Shown here in pieces: positions 57,112 through 64,000 of a DNA stretch of 64,000 nucleotides (within the stretch, counting starts at the first letter, position 1; every line of letters starts with the position of its first letter). Location of the stretch: assembly GCF_008329565.1 (NCBI RefSeq), contig NZ_NPKT01000006.1, positions 1-64,000 of the forward strand. Direction: 5' to 3'. Made by a program: the position numbers and the translations under genes. The notes under the pieces were generated by a model, which was given only the letters and a program-made list of their open reading frames with translations, searched no databases and had not been told where the DNA came from. This stretch comes from Mycolicibacterium sp. P1-5. Lineage in GTDB: Bacteria > Actinomycetota > Actinomycetes > Mycobacteriales > Mycobacteriaceae.

Positions 57112-57125
57112 TTATCCTGGCCACC

Positions 57126-57578
57126 ATGCAGAAATCCGATCGCGTCGCTGAAGCCGGTGCCTGGCTACTGGAAAACGGTCACCGGCTGATGCTCGCGCTC
57201 ACCGGTGGCCGCTACCCGCGCACCGTGATGGGCATGTTGACGGTCGAATTGCACACCGTCGGCCGCAAATCCGGCAAACCGTACGCCAACCTGCTGACGT
57301 CTCCGGTCCATAACGACGACCGCATTGTCGTCGTGGCCTCCAAGGGCGGACACCAGGATCATCCCGACTGGTACAAAAACGCGATCGCCACGCCGGACGT
57401 CACGGTGACCATTGACGGGGCGACGGTTCCGATGCGGGCCCGCAGTGCCGGCCCGGAAGAGCGAGCCGAGTTGTGGCCCCGAGTGGTCAAGGCCTACAAG
57501 GGATATGAGGGCTACCAGCGCAACACGCCTCGGGAGATCCCGCTCCTGATCCTGGAACGGCGCCGAGCGTACCGTTAG
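57126..57578 (+). CDS. deazaflavin (F420)-dependent nitroreductase family protein
   Basis: This 150-residue split-barrel protein is of the Ddn group. It shows the family start LLENGHRLMLALTGGRYPRT, then LHTVGRKSGKPYANLLTSPV and GGHQDHPDWYKNAIATPDVT, the F420-binding stretch. Members use reduced F420 to reduce quinones or nitro compounds; the native substrate here is unknown. It converges on coaE with no gap. Confidence 0.85.
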   Translation: MQKSDRVAEAGAWLLENGHRLMLALTGGRYPRTVMGMLTVELHTVGRKSGKPYANLLTSPVHNDDRIVVVASKGGHQDHPDWYKNAIATPDVTVTIDGATVPMRARSAGPEERAELWPRVVKAYKGYEGYQRNTPREIPLLILERRRAYR

Positions 57579-58763
57579 TCAGGGACGCCAACCCGTTGCG
57601 TCGGCCCACGCCCACGCTCGCCGGTAGGCATCGAGGAACCATGGCTCCTTGGCCTCGGCGTAGGCCCCGATCTCCGCATGCTGAGCCGCCGACCGCTTGA
57701 CCGCCAAATAATCTGCCTGCACGCCGGGGTTGGCTTTGAGCCAGTCCACGAACAGCAGCGCGAACCGCTGATTCGGCCAACCGTCCACCCGGATGTGCAC
57801 ATTGGTAGGCCTGCCGGGGTCACCGGACGCGTGAAAGCGCTTGTGCCACAACGCTGGATCGGTGGCCTCCTTGGGCACGTCAGAGGTGATCGATTCGACG
57901 CGGGGATAGCCGGCCCGCAACAGGTCCTCGACGAGTTCATCGGCCACCTCGAGCGAGGCGACCGTGACCTGAACGTCGATCACGTCCTTGGCGGCAAGAC
58001 CGGGCACCGCCGTCGACCCGATGTGGTCGATGCGCACCGCCCGGTGCCCACAGGTCGTGTTGAGCCTGGCCAAGATTCGCCGGGCCTGATCGGGCCAGCT
58101 GGGATCGGCCGGCACGACGGCGGTCGAGCCGGGCACCGGGGTCCGGGTGGTGAGATTGTGCGCGAACGGCAGGATGCGCTGGTACCAGAGCTCCCGCGCC
58201 TCCTCGACGAGCTGTCCCGAACTGCCGGAGTTGTCCAGCCAGACGTCGGCTACCTGGCGCCGCTGCTCCTCAGTCGCCTGCATCGCGATGCGAGCCCTGG
58301 CGTCGTCCTCGCTGAAACCGCGATAGTCGATGAGCCGCTTCACCCGCACCTCGGGGTCAGCGTCCACGATGATGACCAGCGGGAACATCGGCGCCATCTG
58401 AGACTCGACCAGCAGCGGGATGTCCTCGACGATCACCGGGTTTTTCTGATCCTGGACCGCGCGGGTGATCAGTTCTGAGCGCCGAGTCGCCACCAGCGGG
58501 TGGACGATGCCATTGAGGATTTGGCGTTTCGCCTCGTCGCTGAACGCAATCGCGGCCAGGGCCGGGCGGTCCAGTGCACCGTCGGGTTGCAGAATCCCGG
58601 AACCGAAGGCGTCCACGAGCTTGCCCAGGCCTTCGGTCCCCGGTTCGACGACCTCGCGGGAGATGACGTCCCCATCGACGACGATGCCGCCACATTCGGA
58701 GAACGTGGCGGACACCGTCGACTTCCCGGCGCCAATACCGCCGGTGAGTCCAATACGCAGCAC
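57579..58763 (-). CDS. coaE: dephospho-CoA kinase fused to a GrpB/UPF0157 domain
   Basis: Residues 1-200 are CoaE, the last enzyme of CoA synthesis, with P-loop GLTGGIGAGKST and VDGDVISREVVEPGT. DADPEVRVKRLIDYRGFSED is also conserved. Residues 215-390 are a GrpB-like nucleotidyltransferase-fold domain with DHIGSTAVPGLAAKDVIDVQ. The same fusion is known in M. tuberculosis (Rv1631). The second domain's role is not settled. It lies downstream of the rpsA terminator. Confidence 0.95.
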   Translation of the reverse strand: MLRIGLTGGIGAGKSTVSATFSECGGIVVDGDVISREVVEPGTEGLGKLVDAFGSGILQPDGALDRPALAAIAFSDEAKRQILNGIVHPLVATRRSELITRAVQDQKNPVIVEDIPLLVESQMAPMFPLVIIVDADPEVRVKRLIDYRGFSEDDARARIAMQATEEQRRQVADVWLDNSGSSGQLVEEARELWYQRILPFAHNLTTRTPVPGSTAVVPADPSWPDQARRILARLNTTCGHRAVRIDHIGSTAVPGLAAKDVIDVQVTVASLEVADELVEDLLRAGYPRVESITSDVPKEATDPALWHKRFHASGDPGRPTNVHIRVDGWPNQRFALLFVDWLKANPGVQADYLAVKRSAAQHAEIGAYAEAKEPWFLDAYRRAWAWADATGWRP

Positions 58764-58813
58764 GGCAACAGTCTTTCAGGGAGTCATCCCGCTGCCGTCA
58801 CCGGACCTAGAAC

Positions 58814-58850
58814 GAAAAACCGCCCCCGCTCACGAGGAGCGGGGGCGGTT
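58814..58850 (-). terminator. rho-independent terminator after rpsA
   Basis: The minus strand forms a perfect 14-base stem, AACCGCCCCCGCTC with GAGCGGGGGCGGTT (58850-58837 and 58831-58818), around a five-base loop. A T-run (TTTTTC, 58819-58814) follows. It is a classic intrinsic terminator, uncommon in mycobacteria, between rpsA and coaE. Confidence 0.92.
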
Positions 58851-58864
58851 ATTCGGTCTACTTG

Positions 58865-60319
58865 CTAGGCGTTACCCGCCAGCTTTTCGCGCAGCGCGGC
58901 GAGCTGGGCGTCGCTGGCCAGCGAACCACCGGCCGACTCACCCGAGCTCGACGAAGACGATGACGACGAGCCGTTGCCGGCCGGCCGCTCGGCAGCCTCG
59001 GCCTCAGCCTTGGCGAACTTCTCCATCTGCGCGGTGTGCATCTTGTGCCGGCGCTCGGCCTCGGCGTAGCGGGCCTCCCACTCGGTGCGCTGCTTGTCGA
59101 AGCCTTCGAGCCATTCGTTGGTGTCGGCGTCGAAGCCCTCGGGGAAGATGTAGTTCCCCGCCTCGTCGTAGCTGTCGGCCATGCCGTACTTCGATGGGTC
59201 GAATTCCTCGGTGTAGTCCTCGTTGGCCTGCTTGAGGCTCAGCGAGATCCGGCGGCGCTCCAGGTCGATGTCGATGACCTTGACCATGGCGTCGTCGCCG
59301 ACCTGCACGACCTGATCGGGCACCTCGACGTGGCGCTCGGCCAACTCGGAGATGTGCACCAGACCCTCGATGCCCTCCTCGACGCGGACGAACGCACCGA
59401 ACGGCACCAGCTTGGTGACCTTGCCCGGCACGATCTGGCCGATCGCGTGGGTGCGTGCGAAGTGACGCCACGGGTCTTCCTGAGTCGCCTTGAGCGACAA
59501 CGAAACCCGCTCGCGGTCCATGTCGACGTCGAGCACCTCGACGGTGACCTCGTCGCCCACCTGAACCACCTCGGACGGGTGATCGATGTGCTTCCAGGAC
59601 AGCTCGGAGACGTGCACCAGGCCGTCGACCCCACCGAGGTCGACGAACGCGCCGAAGTTGACGATCGAGGAAACGACACCCTTGCGGATGGCGCCCTTCT
59701 GCAGCTGGTTGAGAAACTCGCTGCGCACCTCGGACTGGGTCTGCTCCAGCCAGGCGCGGCGGGACAGCACCACGTTGTTGCGGTTCTTGTCCAGCTCGAT
59801 GATCTTGGCCTCGATCTCCTTGCCGATGTACGGCTGCAGATCGCGGACTCGGCGCATCTCGACCAGCGACGCGGGCAGGAAGCCGCGCAGCCCGATATCG
59901 AGGATCAGGCCGCCCTTGACGACCTCGATGACGGTGCCCTTGACGGCCTCGTCCTTCTCCTTGAGAGCCTCGATGGTGCCCCAGGCGCGCTCGTACTGAG
60001 CCCGCTTCTTGGACAGGATCAGGCGGCCTTCCTTGTCCTCCTTGGTGAGGACCAGGGCTTCCACCTCATCGCCGACGGACACAACCTCATTGGGGTCGAC
60101 GTCGTGCTTGATGGAGAGTTCACGGGAGGGGATGACACCCTCGGTCTTGTAGCCGATGTCGAGCAAGACTTCGTCGCGGTCAACCTTGACGATGGTCCCT
60201 TCGACGATGTCGCCATCGTTGAAGTATTTGATGGTCTTGTCGATAGCGGCGAGAAAATCCTCGGCTGAGCCGATGTCGTTGACGGCTACTTGCGGCGAGG
60301 TGGCGACGGGACTTGGCAT
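58865..60319 (-). CDS. rpsA: 30S ribosomal protein S1
   Basis: This 484-residue mRNA-binding ribosomal protein has four S1 domains (about 35-105, 120-190, 205-275 and 290-360). The segments GDIVEGTIVKVDRDEVLLDI and GFLPASLVEMRR are typical. A variable C-terminus with a run of nine Ser residues follows, ending LAALREKLAGNA. The protein has been linked to pyrazinoic acid binding in tuberculosis through this C-terminal region. The preceding 195 bases are shared with the divergent PrsW gene. Confidence 0.97.
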   Translation of the reverse strand: MPSPVATSPQVAVNDIGSAEDFLAAIDKTIKYFNDGDIVEGTIVKVDRDEVLLDIGYKTEGVIPSRELSIKHDVDPNEVVSVGDEVEALVLTKEDKEGRLILSKKRAQYERAWGTIEALKEKDEAVKGTVIEVVKGGLILDIGLRGFLPASLVEMRRVRDLQPYIGKEIEAKIIELDKNRNNVVLSRRAWLEQTQSEVRSEFLNQLQKGAIRKGVVSSIVNFGAFVDLGGVDGLVHVSELSWKHIDHPSEVVQVGDEVTVEVLDVDMDRERVSLSLKATQEDPWRHFARTHAIGQIVPGKVTKLVPFGAFVRVEEGIEGLVHISELAERHVEVPDQVVQVGDDAMVKVIDIDLERRRISLSLKQANEDYTEEFDPSKYGMADSYDEAGNYIFPEGFDADTNEWLEGFDKQRTEWEARYAEAERRHKMHTAQMEKFAKAEAEAAERPAGNGSSSSSSSSSGESAGGSLASDAQLAALREKLAGNA

Positions 60320-60502
60320 ATTGTTGGGTTGCTCCGGACAGGCTTAATCGTAGGGACAGTATTTTCGAGATGTTCGAGCGAGATGTTCTGCGTGGAGATG
60401 TACCCGCTACAGCGCACACAGGTACTTTCCAAGCCTACTCGACTAGGCACACGCTGGACAAACCCGGGTCTGTGAGCACGCTGTGGGCCGAAGGTTTCGT
60501 AA

Positions 60503-60508
60503 TACCCT
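60503..60508 (+). promoter_or_regulatory. -10 element TACCCT for a probable leaderless PrsW transcript
   Basis: TACCCT ends six bases before the GTG at 60515 with no Shine-Dalgarno in between. It fits the TANNNT leaderless pattern. The rest of 60320-60502 holds the divergent rpsA promoter and no supported gene. Confidence 0.45.
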
Positions 60509-60514
60509 GCTCAG

Positions 60515-61654
60515 GTGTCCTACGCCTATCCGCCGCCGTTGCCCCGGCCGGTCCGCAAGGTCGGCGCCCCGCTCGCGGTGATCATCATTCTCGGCACGAT
60601 CGCCGGGTTGATCTTGACCTTGTTGACCGCAGTGAACCCGGTGGGCACGGTCATCGGCTTGGTGCTGGCCACGGTGGCCACGACATTGGTGGTGCTGGCC
60701 TACCTCTGGCTGGACCGCTGGGAACCCGAGCCGCCGCGGCTGCTGGTTTTCGCCTTCGTGTGGGGCGCGTCGGTGGCGGTTGTCGTGTCGGTGGGCTTGG
60801 AGATGGTGTTCGACGCGGCGGTGAGCACCGGCGGCTCGGAGTCCAGCCCATTCACCGTCGCGGTCGGCGCACCGCTCATCGAAGAGGCCGCCAAGGGCTT
60901 GTTCCTGCTGCTGATGATGACCGGCGTGCGCCGCACGGAGCTGAACTCGCTGACCGACTGCCTGGTGTATGCGGGGATGACGGCGATCGGCTTCGCGTGG
61001 CTGGAGAACATCTTCTACATCGCCGACGGCACGTCGCTGGGCGATTCGCTGCTGACCGCGGGGATGCGCCTCGTCATGGGACCGTTCGCCCATCCGCTGT
61101 TCACCACCTTCACCGCAATCGGGGTGCATTTCGCTCTGCAGCAACGCAATTGGCTCGCCAGAGCCGGATGCGTGGTGCTTGGCTATCTCGCCGCGGTGGT
61201 GATGCACGGGTTGTGGAACGGCTCGGCGCTGGCCGGTGCGGGCGCCTACTTCGGGCTGTACGTGGTGTGGATGATGCCGGTGTTCGCGCTGGCCGTGACG
61301 CTGGCCGTGCGCAGCCGGCGGCGCGAACAACGCGTCGTGGCCGCCAAGCTGCCGGGCATGGTCGCCGCCGGTCTGATCACCCCCGCAGAAGCAGGCTGGC
61401 TGGGAACGATCCGCACGCGCAAGCAGGTAGTCGCCGCCGCCAACCGCTTCGGTGGGCGTCCGGCCGGCCGCGGGGTCAAGAAGTTCGCCATCCAGGTCGT
61501 CGAGTTGGCGTTCGTGCGGGACCGCATCGACCGCGGCTTCGGCGACGCGCGGGTGTTCGCCATGCAGCAGATGGAGGTCGACGGCGTAGTCGCGGCGCGC
61601 GCCGAGGCGGGCGCCGCGCTGCACTGGCTCAACGGCTACCGACCGACCGGCTAG
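60515..61654 (+). CDS. PrsW family intramembrane metalloprotease
   Basis: This 379-residue protein has about eight membrane segments. The family motifs are present in order: IEEAAKG (EExxK, near 125), FAWLEN, the metal His in GPFAHPLFT, and AVVMHGLWNGSA. A soluble C-terminal part (from about 265) is rich in Arg. PrsW proteases cut anti-sigma factors or act on membrane proteins; no such target is adjacent. A GTG start is used. Confidence 0.9.
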   Translation: MSYAYPPPLPRPVRKVGAPLAVIIILGTIAGLILTLLTAVNPVGTVIGLVLATVATTLVVLAYLWLDRWEPEPPRLLVFAFVWGASVAVVVSVGLEMVFDAAVSTGGSESSPFTVAVGAPLIEEAAKGLFLLLMMTGVRRTELNSLTDCLVYAGMTAIGFAWLENIFYIADGTSLGDSLLTAGMRLVMGPFAHPLFTTFTAIGVHFALQQRNWLARAGCVVLGYLAAVVMHGLWNGSALAGAGAYFGLYVVWMMPVFALAVTLAVRSRRREQRVVAAKLPGMVAAGLITPAEAGWLGTIRTRKQVVAAANRFGGRPAGRGVKKFAIQVVELAFVRDRIDRGFGDARVFAMQQMEVDGVVAARAEAGAALHWLNGYRPTG

Positions 61655-61662
61655 TGCTGCGA

Positions 61663-63135
61663 CTAGGCAGTGACGGTGTAGCCGATGTCTTCCAGCATCG
61701 CGATCTCGACCGCACTCAGCTGGATCCGGCGAACGCCAGGCGGGATGCTCGGGCTCATCAACGATCCCGCAAACGTCGAACCGTTCAGGTGGGCTCCCGA
61801 AGCGTCGAGTTCCACCAATCCGCCGTTGGCGCTCACTGCGGTGGAGCCGTCGAAGTAGACCCCACCGCCGGTCCCGCCGACCCAGGAGCCATCGCTACCG
61901 AATAGATGTGCACCGGTGCTGCCGACAGCGTAGGAGTCGAACGTCGTGTGGTAACGCGAAGACGCCTGGCTGTCGACGCTCGACGTGAAGCCCAGGGTGT
62001 GCACCAACTCGTGTAGCGCAACGGATTCGAAATCGGTCTCGAAAAAGCCTGGGGTGCTGTCGAAGGAATACGTGTGCGCGGCGTTGAACGTGACGGTGCC
62101 ATCGGCCGACGCGCCGTTTCCGTCGATGCCGGTGAAGATCTTGTGTTGCACCACCGTGTCTTCGAAGAATGTGCCGCCGACGATCACGAGTTGACTTCCG
62201 CCGATACCCAGAGTGCTGGAGCCGGGTGTGTTTTCGACGGTGATCTGATAGGTGACGGTGACCGGACGCGGCGCCGACGGCACGATGTGGGCCGACAGGA
62301 AATCCGCGGCCCCTTGCAACGCAGCGCGCGAAGCGGGAGACCACCACGACGCCGATCCGGAATCGAAAGCGAAGGCGAACTGCAGGGCCGGCGTCCCGAT
62401 TGCGTACTGGCTCACCGTGACCGACGCCGTCGTGCTGGGCGAGCGGAACAGGTTCAGCAGGTTGATATGCAGTCCGACATCCGTTGCGCGCACGGCGAAC
62501 TCGTCAGTCCCGGTGAAATCCGATCCGGGCGTGTAGGTGAAAGTGCCGTCGGAGGTAACTTGAACGGTGCCATGCAGAGGCGCGCCGGCGCCGGCAGAGG
62601 CAACCTCGTAGTTGATCACGTCCCCTTCGGGATCGACCGCGCCGATGGTTCCGCTGATCACCCCGTCATGCTGACCGGTGATCTGTACCGGCTGCACGGT
62701 CGGTGCGTTGTTGAAGAAGGTGCGGCGAATCTGCAACACCACGTGGTCGAAAAAATCCTGGACTGGGTTCGCTGACGCCGACGGCGCGGGCCGGGCGTCA
62801 AGCGGCGCGCTGACGACTGGATCGGCCTTCGTCGTCTCCGCTGCCTGCGACGTCGGCGCCGGTCGCTTCGCGTCTGCCAGCGGGGACCTGAGCAAAGGCT
62901 TCGGGCGGGCGCTGGGTGCCGACGGCTTCGCGGCGGCTCGCGGTGTGGCCGTGGCGTGTGCGGACTGCCGAGCAACGCCACCGCCCGGCTTGGCGTGCCC
63001 TGTCGACGCCGACGGCGAATGGGAACCGCTCCCGTCATCAGCGCTTGCGACACCGGCCGCCTGCAGCCCGACCCACGACAGCCCGACCATGAAGGCAAAC
63101 GCACCGAGGCGCGCTTCCCACCCAACCTTCGACAT
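61663..63135 (-). CDS. secreted zinc metalloprotease with a cadherin/VCBS-like repeat
   Basis: This 490-residue protein has a signal peptide (AFMVGLSWVGLQAAGVASA) and a long Ala/Pro/Ser-rich linker (about 35-130). One Ig/VCBS-type repeat follows (GAVDPEGDVINYEV to TYTPGSDFTGTDEFAVRA). The catalytic domain has HELVHTLGF (HExxH, near residue 375). The C-terminal region ends with VEIAMLEDIGYTV, a common feature of matrixin-like secreted proteases. GGGGGGAT precedes the ATG. It probably acts at the cell surface or outside the cell; the substrate is unknown. Confidence 0.82.
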   Translation of the reverse strand: MSKVGWEARLGAFAFMVGLSWVGLQAAGVASADDGSGSHSPSASTGHAKPGGGVARQSAHATATPRAAAKPSAPSARPKPLLRSPLADAKRPAPTSQAAETTKADPVVSAPLDARPAPSASANPVQDFFDHVVLQIRRTFFNNAPTVQPVQITGQHDGVISGTIGAVDPEGDVINYEVASAGAGAPLHGTVQVTSDGTFTYTPGSDFTGTDEFAVRATDVGLHINLLNLFRSPSTTASVTVSQYAIGTPALQFAFAFDSGSASWWSPASRAALQGAADFLSAHIVPSAPRPVTVTYQITVENTPGSSTLGIGGSQLVIVGGTFFEDTVVQHKIFTGIDGNGASADGTVTFNAAHTYSFDSTPGFFETDFESVALHELVHTLGFTSSVDSQASSRYHTTFDSYAVGSTGAHLFGSDGSWVGGTGGGVYFDGSTAVSANGGLVELDASGAHLNGSTFAGSLMSPSIPPGVRRIQLSAVEIAMLEDIGYTVTA

Positions 63136-63226
63136 CGAAATCCCCCCGGTTTCGTACACGTGACGCAGTCCGACCGACGGTACCGGCATTGACACAGCTG
63201 CACTGGCGTTTGGCCCAGAAAGTTTG

Positions 63227-64000
63227 CTAGTGCGCGGCGGCGTCCCAGCTGCGGCCATATCCCACTGACACCTCCAGCGGGACATCCAGCGGATAGGCGC
63301 TGCCCATCTTGTCGCGCACCAACTCATCGAGTGCGTCCCGTTCGCCGGGCGCCACCTCAAACAGCAGCTCGTCATGCACCTGCAGAAGCATGCGCGACGA
63401 CAGTCCGCGTTCCTTGATCGCCGAATCGACGTTGATCATCGCCACCTTGATCAGGTCGGCGGCACTGCCCTGGATCGGGGCGTTGAGCGCGGCACGCTCG
63501 GCAGCTTCGCGGACCTGCCGGTTGCTGCTGTCCAACTCCGGCAGGTAACGCCGCCGGCCGAACACCGTTGAGGTGTAGCCGTCCTTGCGGGCCTGATCGA
63601 CGATGTCGCGGAGGTAATCCCGGATACCGCCGAACCGGTTGAAGTACTGCTCCATCTGGACCTTGGCTTCTTCGGTCGAGATCTTCAGCTGCGCCGACAA
63701 CCCGTAGGCGCTCAGCCCGTAGGCCAGGCCGTACGACATCGCCTTGACGCGGCGGCGCAGCTCGGCGTTGACCTCGTCGATCGGGACCTCGAACGCACGG
63801 GACGCCACGAACGAGTGCAGGTCCTCCCCCGTCCGGAATGCCTCGATGAGCCCCTCGTCCTTGGACAGGTGCGCCATGATCCGCATTTCGACTTGGCTGT
63901 AGTCGGCGGTCATCAGCTCGCCGTAGCCCTCGCCCACGATGAAGGCATCGCGAATCTGCCGGCCGGCGTCGGTGCGGATCGGAATGTTCTGCAGATTCGG
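63227..64000 (-). CDS. polA: DNA polymerase I, C-terminal part (runs off the window)
   Basis: The last 257 residues of the family A polymerase domain are present. They start within PNLQNIPIRTDAGRQIRDAF and include motif A TADYSQVEMRIMAHLS, motif B RRRVKAMSYGLAYGLSAYGL (O-helix) and motif C LLQVHDELLFEVA. The frame is open to position 64000, so the gene continues beyond the right edge. It is used in repair synthesis and Okazaki fragment processing, matching the uvr genes nearby. Confidence 0.97.
   Translation of the reverse strand, partial: PNLQNIPIRTDAGRQIRDAFIVGEGYGELMTADYSQVEMRIMAHLSKDEGLIEAFRTGEDLHSFVASRAFEVPIDEVNAELRRRVKAMSYGLAYGLSAYGLSAQLKISTEEAKVQMEQYFNRFGGIRDYLRDIVDQARKDGYTSTVFGRRRYLPELDSSNRQVREAAERAALNAPIQGSAADLIKVAMINVDSAIKERGLSSRMLLQVHDELLFEVAPGERDALDELVRDKMGSAYPLDVPLEVSVGYGRSWDAAAH

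Noticed and set aside
60320-60400. LexA/SOS box upstream of rpsA (CTCGAACATCTCGAAA)
   Set aside because: Only one half resembles the mycobacterial SOS box TCGAAC-N4-GTTCGA; the second half does not fit.

Overview
The window reads as a chromosomal segment of a high-GC mycobacterium, most likely a rapidly growing Mycolicibacterium-type species. Gene content and order match, in inverted orientation, the M. tuberculosis stretch from polA (Rv1629) to tyrS (Rv1689) without the polyketide, PE and moe genes that interrupt it there. The left edge carries an rRNA leader and promoter directly downstream of tyrS. That is where the second rRNA operon (rrnB) of rapid growers lies; the 16S gene itself is outside the window. 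No prophage, insertion sequence or CRISPR array was seen.

Layout. 1-5.3 kb: rrnB promoter and leader, tyrS, mpg, and an ABC exporter operon with its own TetR regulator and a tandem palindromic operator over the first start codon. 4.5-11 kb: an acyltransferase, a Trm112-like protein, a small secreted protein, a 1000-residue hydrolase/acyl-CoA-synthetase fusion (Rv1683 type) and an ABC-F protein. 11-19.4 kb: a complete arginine operon argC-J-B-D-F-R-G-H, translationally coupled almost throughout, with ARG boxes at its start. 19.5-23.1 kb: pheS-pheT. 23-29 kb: an FMN-dependent glutamate-synthase-like protein, an adenylate cyclase with a rhomboid-like membrane partner (Rv1647/Rv1648 pair), an oxygenase-like protein, an acyl-CoA dehydrogenase and a small gene flanked by long inverted repeats. 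29.3-31.4 kb: infC-rpmI-rplT-tsnR, with an AUC start for infC. 32-37.8 kb: lysX, a membrane esterase, a small protein and an SDR that seems to start at CUG.

37.8-64 kb: uvrA, metallo-hydrolase, lipoprotein, small membrane proteins, CorA-like transporter, universal stress protein, GT-C mannosyltransferase, UdgX-type uracil-DNA glycosylase, and a 1109-residue secreted Pro/Gly-rich protein built on a 19-residue repeat. Then tRNA-Cys, MgtC, an MFS pump, uvrB, DUF402, an F420-type reductase, coaE-GrpB, rpsA with a clear terminator, a PrsW protease, a secreted zinc metalloprotease and the 3' part of polA.

Themes. DNA repair is prominent: mpg, uvrA, uvrB, udgX and polA. uvrA and uvrB both have promoters fitting the LexA-independent PafBC (RecA-NDp) motif. 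Several other genes have a TANNNT element 6-8 bases before the start codon, which suggests leaderless mRNAs. The least explained item is the Pro/Gly-repeat secreted protein at 47.8-51.1 kb. All assignments come from reading the sequence and recalled family knowledge; no database search was run.
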